Positions 1-7,664 of a DNA stretch of 46,618 nucleotides are shown here, in pieces. The translations under genes were made by a program, and so were the position numbers. The stretch comes from Candidatus Peribacteraceae bacterium. GTDB lineage: Bacteria; Patescibacteriota; Gracilibacteria; Peribacterales; Peribacteraceae. The number at the start of each line of letters is the position of its first letter. Position 1 is the stretch's first letter. Below the pieces are notes generated by a model that worked only from the letters and a program-made list of their open reading frames with translations, made no database searches and was not told the origin of the DNA. Location: the NCBI GenBank assembly GCA_028699155.1, contig JAQVVD010000009.1:1-46618 (forward strand). Direction: 5' to 3'.

Positions 1-163
1 GGACATGCCCACAAGAGATCTTCAGGAGTTTGCATGCATTTTTTCTGTACTGTTTGAATCGCTCTTTCACCTCTGTAAGGTACATCGAAAAATGCTATCT
101 GGGAATATTCTGATAGTTGTTACTGCAACGCACTCTTTCTCTTCATCTCTGTCGCTCTTTCTG

Positions 164-172
164 TGCTACAAT
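164..172 (+). promoter_or_regulatory. Extended -10 promoter of the DUF721 gene
   Basis: The sequence TGCTACAAT is an extended -10 box. Only nine bases separate it from the ATG at 182, so transcription should start at or within a few bases of the start codon. No Shine-Dalgarno sequence is present. This is one of many such short-leader starts in the window. Confidence 0.5.
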
Positions 173-181
173 CGCTCTCCT

Positions 182-472
182 ATGGATCGCATCAGTACTC
201 TCCTCCCGAAGGTGCTTGAAAAGCGCGGGCTCCAGAAACACGCAGAGGCTTCGTTCATCGTGCAGCAGGCGCAGGCGTGGCTTGCTGAGCGTCTGCCTGC
301 GTTCGTCCATGACCTGCGCGCGTCGTCTTTTAAAGACGGCTCCCTCCTGGTTTCCTGCGCGCATTCCATTGCGGCGCAGGAGTGCAATCAGGTCGCCGAA
401 GAACTTGCGGCGTACCTGCGCAGCGAGTGCGGTGCCAAGAAGTTGGAAGGCATCCGGTGCGTTCGTGCGTGA
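182..472 (+). CDS. DUF721 (DciA-like) family protein
   Basis: A 96-residue protein resembling the DUF721 family, whose member DciA loads the replicative helicase in bacteria that lack DnaC. Visible features are an N-terminal helical part, then the family-like pattern FKDGSLLVSC followed by AQECNQ and a C-terminal GAKKLEGIRCVR strand. The ATG at 182 is preferred because a strong -10 box lies just upstream, which excludes the longer reading frame beginning at 5. A DciA role is inferred from family resemblance; no partner gene is nearby. The gene stands alone ahead of the ArsR-controlled operon. Confidence 0.6.
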   Translation: MDRISTLLPKVLEKRGLQKHAEASFIVQQAQAWLAERLPAFVHDLRASSFKDGSLLVSCAHSIAAQECNQVAEELAAYLRSECGAKKLEGIRCVRA

Positions 473-535
473 CCCTCTCTTCCCTTTAGGAAATCGGGGT
501 ACCTTTTTTGTCTTGCATGTGATGCAACGCATGAT

Positions 536-561
536 ACTATATCAATAGTTATTGATATAGT
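536..561. promoter_or_regulatory. 12-2-12 ArsR/SmtB-type operator
   Basis: This is a perfect inverted repeat with 12-bp arms (ACTATATCAATA and its complement) separated by GT, the classical ArsR/SmtB operator geometry. It lies 14 bp before the arsR ATG. It overlaps a plausible promoter: TTGCAT at 513-518, and a -10-like TACTAT at 535-540 that runs into the left arm. Bound repressor would block RNA polymerase, so the operon is probably autoregulated and induced by a metal(loid) ligand. Confidence 0.8.
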
Positions 562-575
562 CATTGCGCATCATC

Positions 576-887
576 ATGAAAAAGCTATGCGATTGCACGA
601 AAGATGGCGGAACACAGCTGGAGGAAGTCACCTCCTTTCTCAAAGTGATTGCCGAACCTCATCGGTTGCATATCCTCTGCCTCCTTAAGGATGGGGCACA
701 CTGTGTCTGTGATATCTGGCAGCATCTCGGGCTGCCGCAGAATCTTGTTTCGCATCATCTGAAGGAACTCAAGAATTTCGGGCTTATCACTTCCAGGAAA
801 GAGGGGCTCAAGGTGATTTACAGCCTGAATGATCGTAGCATGAAGAACTATGCCAAGCTCCTTTCCCACTTCCTCTCACTCCCATGA
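576..887 (+). CDS. arsR: ArsR/SmtB family metalloregulator
   Basis: A 103-residue winged-helix repressor. The recognition region contains HCVCDIWQHLGLPQNLVSHH, with the CVCD motif that binds As(III)/Sb(III) through cysteines in the E. coli-type ArsR helix. An extra CDC motif lies near the N-terminus. The ATG at 576 is chosen; a TTG at 564 is in frame but overlaps nothing useful. A perfect 12-2-12 operator lies directly upstream. The stop overlaps the next start by four bases (ATGA), so it is translationally linked to the redox/efflux genes that follow. The inducing ligand is inferred, not shown. Confidence 0.9.
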   Translation: MKKLCDCTKDGGTQLEEVTSFLKVIAEPHRLHILCLLKDGAHCVCDIWQHLGLPQNLVSHHLKELKNFGLITSRKEGLKVIYSLNDRSMKNYAKLLSHFLSLP

Positions 888-1360
888 AGATCCTGCACGT
901 TGCTCTGCTCATTCCAACAGCTCTTTTACTTGCTTCCTGCGCTGCGTCCTCTGCGGATGTTTCGAATACCGAGAAGAATTCTCCCGCAGAGGCTCAAGCA
1001 ATGAAGGATCCTGAATGCGTCCCTGCCGATAGGATCATCGTGGCAAATTTCCACGCAACAAGGCGTTGTGTCTCCTGCATCGCCGTAGGAGAAATGGCGC
1101 AGAAAACGATCGAGCAGGAATTCCAGCAGGAACAGCGCAAGGGCACTGTCATATTCCAATCCATCAATGGTGAGCTGCCCGAAAACAGCGAAGAGGTGCA
1201 GAAGTACCAAGCGCGCGGATCTTCACTCTTCATCAACGCGATACGCAACGGGGAGGACACTATTGAAGAAGACGTAACAGTCTGGCGCCTCGCGGGCAAT
1301 GAGGAGGCGTACATTCGATACCTGCAAGAAAAACTCTCTGCACTCCTCTACTGCTCATAG
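884..1360 (+). CDS. ArsF-like thioredoxin-fold lipoprotein
   Basis: A 158-residue secreted lipoprotein. A hydrophobic signal ends in a lipobox LASC with Cys19 as acylation site. The body contains ANFHATRRCVSC, with Cys62 and Cys65 in a CxxC after an 'xFHxTRRC' pattern typical of the ArsF family. Family members are described as one subunit of a system that reduces nitro-aromatic arsenicals together with ArsE, with ArsG as exporter. It sits between arsR and the ArsG-like membrane gene. ArsF assignment rests on the motif and neighbours; the actual substrate in this organism is unknown. Confidence 0.65.
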   Translation: MKILHVALLIPTALLLASCAASSADVSNTEKNSPAEAQAMKDPECVPADRIIVANFHATRRCVSCIAVGEMAQKTIEQEFQQEQRKGTVIFQSINGELPENSEEVQKYQARGSSLFINAIRNGEDTIEEDVTVWRLAGNEEAYIRYLQEKLSALLYCS

Positions 1361-1363
1361 CAT

Positions 1364-2071
1364 ATGGAACTGATCAATACATGGATCGATGTGTACAACC
1401 TGCCGCCGCTCACGGCGTTTCTGCTGGGAATACTGACATCCGTCAGCCCCTGTCCGCTGGCGACGAACATCACGGCAATGGCATATCTGTCCAAAGACCT
1501 GGAAGGAAAACGCTCGCTGGTGCGCGGTCTCCTCTACGTCGCAGGACGAATAGCGAGCTACACAGTGCTCGCGCTCGTCATGGCTGCAGGCATTTCGGCA
1601 TTCCGTCTGTCCTCCCTCTTTCAGGGGTGGGGCGAACTCTTACTTGGACCCATTCTGATCGTCGTCGGGCTCATTATGCTCAATGTGCTCCGCATTCCTC
1701 AGTGGAAAAGCAGGAACACAACATCCCCGCTCTCGCGCAAACTGGCCGAGAGCGGATACATCGGCGCATTCCTGCTCGGCGCGCTCTTCGCGCTCGCATT
1801 CTGCCCCTACAGTGGGGCGCTCTTCTTCGGCGCGCTGGTCCCGCTCATGGTCGGGTCTTCCTCGTACTGGATTCTGCCGCCGCTCTTCGCCATCGGCACG
1901 GGATTGCCTGTTGTCCTCTTCGCCGTGCTCCTCTCCATCAGCACGCGGAGTGCCGCGCGTGCGATGGGTGGTGTCAGAACGGTTGAGAAGTACCTTCGCA
2001 AAATCGTCGCGGCGGTATTCCTGCTGAGCGGCATCTACTTCCTGCAATTCACTCTGAAAGCATTTCTCTAA
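1364..2071 (+). CDS. ArsG-like/CcdA-family membrane protein
   Basis: A 235-residue protein with about six transmembrane helices, of the LysE/CcdA-DsbD superfamily. The first helix carries SVSPCPLATN, matching the motif of ArsG-type aromatic-arsenical efflux permeases. A second conserved cysteine lies in the fourth helix region (AFCPYSGALFF, Cys147). Such paired membrane cysteines pass reducing equivalents across the membrane in CcdA/DsbD, so either efflux or thiol-electron transfer is possible. It lies three bases after the ArsF-like gene and 16 before the ArsE-like one, giving the gene order R-F-G-E. Confidence 0.7.
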   Translation: MELINTWIDVYNLPPLTAFLLGILTSVSPCPLATNITAMAYLSKDLEGKRSLVRGLLYVAGRIASYTVLALVMAAGISAFRLSSLFQGWGELLLGPILIVVGLIMLNVLRIPQWKSRNTTSPLSRKLAESGYIGAFLLGALFALAFCPYSGALFFGALVPLMVGSSSYWILPPLFAIGTGLPVVLFAVLLSISTRSAARAMGGVRTVEKYLRKIVAAVFLLSGIYFLQFTLKAFL

Positions 2072-2087
2072 TTCCCCCATTTCTCCC

Positions 2088-2432
2088 ATGTCCAATCTCA
2101 CCATTACCGTCCTGGGCTCCGGTTGCGCCAAGTGCAAAAACCTGCATGAGCTCGTCCAGGCGGCAGCGAAAGAACTCGGTATACAAGCAGAAATCGAATA
2201 CAGTACCGACATCGAAAAAATTATCGAACTAGGCGCGATGTCCAGCCCTGTGCTTGCCATCAACGGCCAGTCTGTCCTGGAGGGGTCTGTGCCGGATGTA
2301 GAGGATCTCAAGAAACTCCTCTCGGAATATTCCGGGGGAGGGGGCTGCTGTAGCGATAAAGACCGCTGCAATATTTCCTGTTCCCCGAAGGACAAGAACG
2401 AAAGCGGGGGATGCTGCTGCGGTTCCTGCTGA
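2088..2432 (+). CDS. ArsE-like small thioredoxin with cysteine-rich tail
   Basis: A 114-residue protein. The first ~78 residues form a TM0996/MTH895-type mini-thioredoxin with active site GSGCAKC (Cys13, Cys16) and a cis-Pro-like MSSPVLAING segment. This family includes ArsE. After residue ~83 comes an unusual tail, roughly GGGGCCSDKDRC then GGCCCGSC, giving nine cysteines in about 30 residues. The tail looks like a soft-metal or arsenic ligand and is not part of the core fold. No signal peptide is visible, so it should act in the cytoplasm, perhaps feeding electrons to the ArsG-like membrane protein. Confidence 0.7.
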   Translation: MSNLTITVLGSGCAKCKNLHELVQAAAKELGIQAEIEYSTDIEKIIELGAMSSPVLAINGQSVLEGSVPDVEDLKKLLSEYSGGGGCCSDKDRCNISCSPKDKNESGGCCCGSC

Positions 2433-2477
2433 TTGTATTGTCCTCCTTGAATTACCACATTCTCTTTCCTTCTTCCT

Positions 2478-3602
2478 ATGAAACTTGAACTCAAAAAACT
2501 GGCCCTGGTGATCGGCGTGTTCCTCGCCTTCTACTTCATGCCCGTCACGTCTGAGCTGTTCCAAAATGCGGTGCTTTCTGGCGTGGCGTTGCTCAATGAA
2601 TATGCGAGAGAGCACATCCTGACCTGTCTCGTCCCTGCGTTCTTCATCGCCGGAGCGATCACCGTATTCATACAGAAGGAAATGGTGCTCCGGTACTTGG
2701 GTGGAGAGAGCAAAAAAGTCGTTGCGTATTCCCTCGCCGCCGTATCCGGTTCCATCCTTGCCGTCTGTTCCTGCACCGTTCTGCCGCTCTTCGCCGGTAT
2801 TCGCAAACGGGGTGCCGGGCTCGGTCCCGCTATTACCTTCCTCTTCTCTGGACCGGCAATCAATGTTGCCGCGATCTTCCTCACGCTCTCCGTGCTCGGC
2901 GCACCCATCGGGATCGCCCGCATGGTGAGCGCGGTCTCCCTCTCCATTCTCGTGGGTATCTCCATGCAGCTTATTTTCCGCGAAAAAATCGATGCGGGAG
3001 GATTTGCAGTGAAAACCAGCCAGGAAATCCCCATACAAAAAAGCATGCTGATTCTCTTTTTCGCAGCCCTCGTCGGTACGCTTCTCATCAACGGTCTGCA
3101 GATTGATGCAGGCATCAAGTACACGATGATGATAGTCCTCGGCATCGCTGCTGCCGTCATCGCGTTCACCCGTTTCCCGTGGGAAACCGCAAAGGACTGG
3201 ATCCGCGAAACGTGGAGTTTCTCAAAAATCCTCCTGCCGCTGCTCTTCATCGGCGTCTTCGTTGCGGGATTCATCATGCCGCTCATCCCCGACGCGTGGA
3301 TTACGGGGGTCGTCGGTGAGAATTCTCTTTCCGGCAATCTCGTCGCCTCTGTCTTCGGCGCGTTCATGTACTTCTCCACGCTCACGGAAATCCCCATCCT
3401 GCAGGCGCTCATCGCAAAGGGTATGTCTCAGGGGCCGGCACTGGCGTTGCTGCTTGCCGGTCCGTCGCTCAGCCTGCCGAACATGCTCGTGGTGCGCAGG
3501 GTGCTCGGCAACGTGAAGACTGCTGTGTACGTGCTGCTGGTGATTGCATATTCGACCGCGGGCGGACTCCTCTTTGGCTACATCCTTCCTCTCATTGCAT
3601 AG
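2478..3602 (+). CDS. ArsP/DUF318-type permease
   Basis: A 374-residue polytopic membrane protein of the permease family PF03773, which includes ArsP, an exporter of trivalent organoarsenicals, and E. coli YraQ. Key sequence is AVCSCTVLPLFAGIRKRG (cysteines at 97 and 99) followed by FLFSGPAINVAAIF in the first half. The second half repeats the topology with LLLAGPSLSLPNMLVV. About eight helices are visible in two halves linked by a cytoplasmic loop near residues 160-190. Position inside the ArsR-controlled operon supports metal(loid) or organometalloid export; the substrate is inferred. Confidence 0.75.
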   Translation: MKLELKKLALVIGVFLAFYFMPVTSELFQNAVLSGVALLNEYAREHILTCLVPAFFIAGAITVFIQKEMVLRYLGGESKKVVAYSLAAVSGSILAVCSCTVLPLFAGIRKRGAGLGPAITFLFSGPAINVAAIFLTLSVLGAPIGIARMVSAVSLSILVGISMQLIFREKIDAGGFAVKTSQEIPIQKSMLILFFAALVGTLLINGLQIDAGIKYTMMIVLGIAAAVIAFTRFPWETAKDWIRETWSFSKILLPLLFIGVFVAGFIMPLIPDAWITGVVGENSLSGNLVASVFGAFMYFSTLTEIPILQALIAKGMSQGPALALLLAGPSLSLPNMLVVRRVLGNVKTAVYVLLVIAYSTAGGLLFGYILPLIA

Positions 3603-3606
3603 TTCC

Positions 3607-4263
3607 ATGAAAGTGCGACTCTTCCCCGTCGGCCTCCTGTTCCTCGCTGCCATCGCAACGGCAGGATGTCGCCAATACCGGGATTCCGATGCGGCTGTAG
3701 CTGCGCAGGTACCTGAGCGGAAAACGATAGCTGTCTGTCCCACGTTTCTCGACTATGCCCTGCAACTTGATGCCAGAGAGTACGCTGTGCTGCCGACATC
3801 TTCCACAGCCGAGAGCATGGAGCTTCTTGCGGATGGAACCGTTGCTTTTGCCCTTGCCGGACGCCCGCTGAAACCGCAGGAATCGTCATTCCCCTCTACG
3901 GTGCTCGGGGAGGGCTATTCGTTCCTGGCATCGCAGGAGATGTACGTGCAGGAAGCCGACCTGCATACCTTCAGTTTCGTCACGGATCTCGATCCTGTCT
4001 TCCTGCAGGACGCATTCGGCATCAGCGCTATCCGACGCGTTGAAGATATTTATGATGCACTGGAAGACCACATTGCCATCACGAGTTTTCAGCATACGGA
4101 TTATGCCCGTGCTGCACCCGTGCATCTGCTCAGAGGAAACGGCTCGCGCGTTCTCCTCTCGCGCACTCCGGTTCTCTACTGCTCAGGCGGGTGTTCCTCT
4201 GCCCTGCAATATTCTCTTCGCATACTTTTATCCCTTCCCTCCTCTTCCCATGAAAGTTCTTAA
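3607..4263 (+). CDS. Lipoprotein resembling a periplasmic binding protein
   Basis: A 218-residue lipoprotein with signal peptide ending ATAGC. The segment STAESMELLADGTVAFALAGR resembles the ligand-loop region of phosphate/oxyanion-type binding proteins (a Ser/Thr-rich turn followed by 'DGTVxFALAGR'), but the protein is shorter than full PstS/ModA proteins. A CSGGCSS motif sits near the C-terminus. It starts four bases after the permease stop and overlaps the next gene by 14 bases, so it belongs to the same transcript. A sensor or scavenger role for an oxyanion is a guess. Confidence 0.5.
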   Translation: MKVRLFPVGLLFLAAIATAGCRQYRDSDAAVAAQVPERKTIAVCPTFLDYALQLDAREYAVLPTSSTAESMELLADGTVAFALAGRPLKPQESSFPSTVLGEGYSFLASQEMYVQEADLHTFSFVTDLDPVFLQDAFGISAIRRVEDIYDALEDHIAITSFQHTDYARAAPVHLLRGNGSRVLLSRTPVLYCSGGCSSALQYSLRILLSLPSSSHESS

Positions 4264-4519
4264 ATTCGGTGCCAAATGGTGCCCCGGTTGCCCTATTATG
4301 AAACCCAGATGGAAGAACATCGAAGAAGAGCGCCCGTGGCTCAAAAACGAAATGTACGATTACGACGATGACAAGGATATTGTTGAAAAGTGGAACGTGG
4401 ATGAACGTCTGCCAACCTTCATTTTCCTTGATAAGGATGGAAATGAATTCCACCGTATGCACGGTGAGTACTCCGAAGCCGAACTCGCAAAGATTGTCGA
4501 TGAGAACAAGGACAAATAA
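4250..4519 (+). CDS. Thioredoxin-like protein (WCPGC active site)
   Basis: An 89-residue single-domain thioredoxin fold. The active site is KWCPGCPIM (Cys11, Cys14), a CPGC variant of the canonical WCGPC. The cis-proline strand is RLPTFIFLDKDG. A run of acidic residues (YDDDKD) replaces the usual loop. There is no signal peptide, so it is cytosolic. It overlaps the preceding lipoprotein gene by 14 bp and precedes the DsbD-like fusion by 32 bp. A likely role is supplying reductant to the membrane thiol carriers of this operon. Confidence 0.75.
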   Translation: MKVLKFGAKWCPGCPIMKPRWKNIEEERPWLKNEMYDYDDDKDIVEKWNVDERLPTFIFLDKDGNEFHRMHGEYSEAELAKIVDENKDK

Positions 4520-4551
4520 TCATCTTTCGTATCCACTACTTTTTTCCCTTT

Positions 4552-6195
4552 ATGATCATGGCAAGAAAACTTCTCCCCGCTCTCCTCCTTACACTGGCCA
4601 TTCCGTTTCTCGGGTTCGCCGCACCGCTCCATGCACAGCAGGCGGAACGGGAAGTAAATGTGTACTTCTTCTGGGGAGAAGGCTGCCCGCACTGCGAAAA
4701 GGAGAAGCCCTTTCTCGAAGGATTGCAGCAGCGGTATCCATCGGTAAACGTCCATGACTTTGAAGTATGGAACAGCAGTGAAAACAGATCGCTCTTCATA
4801 CAGGTGGGCAAAGCACTCAATGCGGATGTTGGTGGTGTGCCCTTTACGGTGATCGGCGAACAGTACTTTGTCGGGTACTTAAGCGACCAGACGACGGGGA
4901 AGAATATTGAGGCGGCAGTGGCGGACTGCGCGCAGAGTGGATGTCCTGATGTTGTCGGCACTCTTCTCAATCCATTGGCAGCACAAGAGGAAGAACAGGA
5001 GGAAGCTCCAGCGAATGAAGAAAGCGAGGCTGATTTGCCGGATATCGCCGGACCGGAGCAGGACGCACGCATTCGTATACATTTTTTCTATACCGGCGGC
5101 TGCCCCCTCTGCTCGGAAGAAAAAGCATTCTTGCAGGATATCGCTGCAACCGACGAGTACGTGGATGTTCTCTCTTATGATGTCGGAACGGATGCGTACG
5201 CGCGGGAACTCTATGGCAAGGCGCTGGAAGCACTCGATACAAAGGCCACATCTCTTCCGCTCATTGCCATAGGCGAACAATATTTTATTGGCTGGAACAA
5301 GGACGGGACGACCAGAAATGCCATTCTGGAAGGGATCAAATGCGCACAAGAGGATCGCTGCCCAGACAGGATCCAGCAATTCCTCTACAGCCCAATTTCC
5401 GGCCCCTCGTATGAGAAGTCCGATACGGAGAAGGAAAGCGTGCTCCCCGATGTTCTCACGCTTCCGTTCCTGGGAGATGTGAAAACAAAAAATCTCTCCC
5501 TGCCTATTTTCACGCTGATTGTGGCAGGACTCGACGGTTTCAACCCGTGCGCCATGTGGACGCTCATTTTCCTGATCGGCCTTCTGCTTGGCATGAAGGA
5601 CAGAAAACGCATGTGGATACTCGGCACGGCTTTCATCATGGCTTCCGCCGGTGTGTACTTCCTCTTCCTTTCCGCATGGCTCAATCTGCTCCTCTTTATC
5701 GGTTTCATCCTCTGGGTGCGGCTGGCGATTGGTCTGGTGGCTCTGGGCGGCGGAGGATACTACCTGAAGGAATTCTTTCTGAATCCGCACGGCGGATGCA
5801 AGGTGACGGGCGGCGAAAGGCGGCAGAAGGTCTTTGCCCGCATGAAGGAGATCACGCAGAACAGCCACTTCGCTCTCGCGCTCGGAGGCATCATCATCCT
5901 TGCAGTCGCGGTGAATCTGGTGGAGCTCATCTGCTCGGCGGGTCTTCCCGCCGTGTACACGCAGGTACTCACGCTGAGCGATCTGCCGATGTGGCAGTAC
6001 TACCTCTACCTCCTGCTGTATATCCTCATCTTCATGCTCGATGACCTCTTCATCTTCTTCTCTGCCATGATCACGCTGCAGATGACAGGGCTCTCCGATA
6101 AGTACGCGCGCGTTTCGCATCTGATCGGCGGTACGCTGATGCTTCTGATCGGGCTGCTCCTTATTTTCAAACCAGAGTGGCTGATGTTCGGCTAA
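4552..6195 (+). CDS. Twin-thioredoxin/CcdA-DsbD-like membrane fusion
   Basis: A 547-residue protein. Residues 1-28 form a signal peptide. Two related glutaredoxin/thioredoxin-like domains follow, with active sites CPHC (Cys45, Cys48) and CPLC (Cys184, Cys187), each followed by a GEQYF(V/I)G segment, indicating internal duplication. From about residue 315 there is a CcdA/DsbD-like membrane domain with NPCAMWTL (Cys333) and ELICSAGLP (Cys461), the expected cysteine pair for transmembrane thiol exchange. This resembles DsbD rebuilt with two extracytoplasmic modules at the N-terminus. As last gene of the operon it could keep the exported redox proteins reduced. ATGs at 4552 and 4558 are both possible. 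Confidence 0.8.
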   Translation: MIMARKLLPALLLTLAIPFLGFAAPLHAQQAEREVNVYFFWGEGCPHCEKEKPFLEGLQQRYPSVNVHDFEVWNSSENRSLFIQVGKALNADVGGVPFTVIGEQYFVGYLSDQTTGKNIEAAVADCAQSGCPDVVGTLLNPLAAQEEEQEEAPANEESEADLPDIAGPEQDARIRIHFFYTGGCPLCSEEKAFLQDIAATDEYVDVLSYDVGTDAYARELYGKALEALDTKATSLPLIAIGEQYFIGWNKDGTTRNAILEGIKCAQEDRCPDRIQQFLYSPISGPSYEKSDTEKESVLPDVLTLPFLGDVKTKNLSLPIFTLIVAGLDGFNPCAMWTLIFLIGLLLGMKDRKRMWILGTAFIMASAGVYFLFLSAWLNLLLFIGFILWVRLAIGLVALGGGGYYLKEFFLNPHGGCKVTGGERRQKVFARMKEITQNSHFALALGGIIILAVAVNLVELICSAGLPAVYTQVLTLSDLPMWQYYLYLLLYILIFMLDDLFIFFSAMITLQMTGLSDKYARVSHLIGGTLMLLIGLLLIFKPEWLMFG

Positions 6196-6499
6196 CCCAT
6201 GCGCAAAATTCGTACCATTCACTGATATTTCCCCACATTCCCTTCGGGGGTAACATTGTTTGTGGATGGTGGCTGGCAGGCGATATAATTTTGCACTCTT
6301 TTGAGTCGTGCATAGAGGGATGATGGCGGGCACTTATCGTTCACGCATGTCCACTGCATACACCATAAATTCAAGATTTTCGTTGCACATGCCGCCTCTC
6401 TTGCTATCCTAGCCCGGCTGCAACAGGGGGTACTGCCCCCTTGCGGCACGCGGTACGCGCATCGCACACCGCAAGTTCCTTCCCTTTCTCTCACGAACT
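6196..6499 (+). promoter_or_regulatory. rpsP upstream region: two promoters and leader hairpins
   Basis: No gene is visible in this 304-base gap. A perfect TATAAT lies at 6284-6289 with a weak -35 (TTGTGG, 6260-6265). A second promoter is TTGCAC at 6383-6388, 16-bp spacer, TATCCT at 6405-6410. The transcript from the second promoter has a leader of about 80 nt holding two hairpins: GGGGG-TACTG-CCCCC at 6426-6440 and CTTGCGG/CCGCAAG at 6440-6475. They could serve ribosomal-protein feedback control, which is untested. A pyrimidine tract directly precedes the rpsP ATG. Confidence 0.45.
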
Positions 6500-6982
6500 A
6501 TGTTAGTCATCCGCCTTCAGCGTACCGGTCGAAAGAACGAACCCTCCTTCAGGATTGTGCTCGCTGATAGCCGTAAGTCTGCGAAAGGGAAATTCAACGA
6601 AGTCCTCGGTCACTACCTCCCGTCACGCGAGACGCCCGTTTTCGAGTGCGACACAGAACGCGTGATACACTGGATTTCCCGCGGTGCGATTCCGAGCGAT
6701 ACGCTCGCGCGCCTGCTCAAGCGTGCAGGGGTCAAAGATATGGATACATTCATCGAGCGCTACACCAAGCGCAAGCCCAAGAAGGCGCCGCCGGAGGAAG
6801 CAGCACCGCCCCCGCCCGCCCCCGCCCCCGCACCGGCAGAGGTGAAGAAAGAAGCAGAAGAACAAGAGACCAAGGTGGAAAAGGAGAAAGAAGAGACCAA
6901 GGAGGAAAAGGAGAAAGAAGAGACCAAGGAGGAAAAGAAAGAGGAGCCCGCGCAAGATGAGAGTGACAAGAAGGCTGAGTGA
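6500..6982 (+). CDS. rpsP: Ribosomal protein bS16 with long charged tail
   Basis: A 160-residue protein. Residues 1-90 are a normal S16 (VIRLQRTGRKNEPSFRIVLAD, then GAIPSDTLARLLKRAG). The remaining ~70 residues are an Ala/Pro run followed by repeats of KEKEETKEE, about twice the usual S16 length. The underlying DNA has near-identical tandem units at about 6880-6945, so the tail length may vary between strains. The head binds 16S rRNA in small-subunit assembly; the tail has no known role. khpA follows 19 bases downstream, which matches the common rpsP-khpA pairing. Confidence 0.95.
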   Translation: MLVIRLQRTGRKNEPSFRIVLADSRKSAKGKFNEVLGHYLPSRETPVFECDTERVIHWISRGAIPSDTLARLLKRAGVKDMDTFIERYTKRKPKKAPPEEAAPPPPAPAPAPAEVKKEAEEQETKVEKEKEETKEEKEKEETKEEKKEEPAQDESDKKAE

Positions 6983-7001
6983 GCCTACACTTCCCCTCAC
7001 T

Positions 7002-7283
7002 ATGACTGCGACTGATCCTACGACGGAACCCAAAGAAGCCCCCGGTCTCGCATTCCTCCAGTTTGCTCTGGAGGAGCTTCTGGAAGACAAAGACCAACTC
7101 AAGATCGAAACGAAGGTGGACGATTTGGGCGTGCTGCATACGATTTCTGTTTCTGAGCGGGACATGGGCAAGGTCATCGGCAAGGGCGGCCAGACCATCA
7201 AGGCCCTGCGCACTCTCATCCGCATCCTGGGCAGCCAGAGCGCCCAGCGCGTGAACCTGAAGATTCTGGAACCTGCCGCGTGA
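7002..7283 (+). CDS. khpA: KhpA-type KH-domain RNA-binding protein
   Basis: A 93-residue single KH-domain protein. The signature GKVIGKGGQTIKALRTL contains the GxxG RNA-binding loop. KhpA partners with KhpB in other bacteria and lies next to rpsP in many genomes, as here. The ATG at 7002 is chosen because it follows the rpsP stop after 19 bases; the longer frame overlapping rpsP lacks a better start. The N-terminal ~20 residues are a charged extension before the domain. Confidence 0.9.
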   Translation: MTATDPTTEPKEAPGLAFLQFALEELLEDKDQLKIETKVDDLGVLHTISVSERDMGKVIGKGGQTIKALRTLIRILGSQSAQRVNLKILEPAA

Positions 7284-7323
7284 CGGCTTCGCTCTTTTTC
7301 CTCTTATCCTTCCCCCCATATCC

Positions 7324-7641
7324 ATGCTGAGAGAACTCCTTGAGAACGGGAGCGTGATTGACATCATCACCACGTTCGTGGCGCTCGGTCTGATCATCGC
7401 TGCCATCCTTTCGCTCGTCTACATCATCGTCGGCGGCATCTCCTTCATCCTCTCCGCCGGGAACGAAGAGAAGATCAAGAAAGCGGTCAATACGATTCGT
7501 TTCGCCATTATCGGCCTGGTGGTGGCATTCATCGCGTTCTTCGCGGTGTCTTTCGTCGCGAATCTCCTCGGCGTGCCTTTTGAACTCAATTTCTCCAGCA
7601 TCGTCGATCTGATGGGAGAGATCTTCCAGGCGCTGCAGTAA
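7324..7641 (+). CDS. VirB2/Mbov_0395-like pilin membrane protein
   Basis: A 105-residue protein with two transmembrane helices (about residues 13-45 and 58-83) joined by the loop SAGNEEKIKKAVNTI. The 'ILSAGNxEKxKKA..TI..AIIGLVV' pattern is typical of small pilin-like proteins grouped with VirB2/TrbC and Mbov_0395, common in CPR genomes, often as part of a surface or conjugation-like apparatus. No secretion ATPase is nearby. A strong bidirectional terminator follows at 7665-7695. Confidence 0.65.
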   Translation: MLRELLENGSVIDIITTFVALGLIIAAILSLVYIIVGGISFILSAGNEEKIKKAVNTIRFAIIGLVVAFIAFFAVSFVANLLGVPFELNFSSIVDLMGEIFQALQ

Positions 7642-7664
7642 GCACACATTCCTCTCTTGTACAA

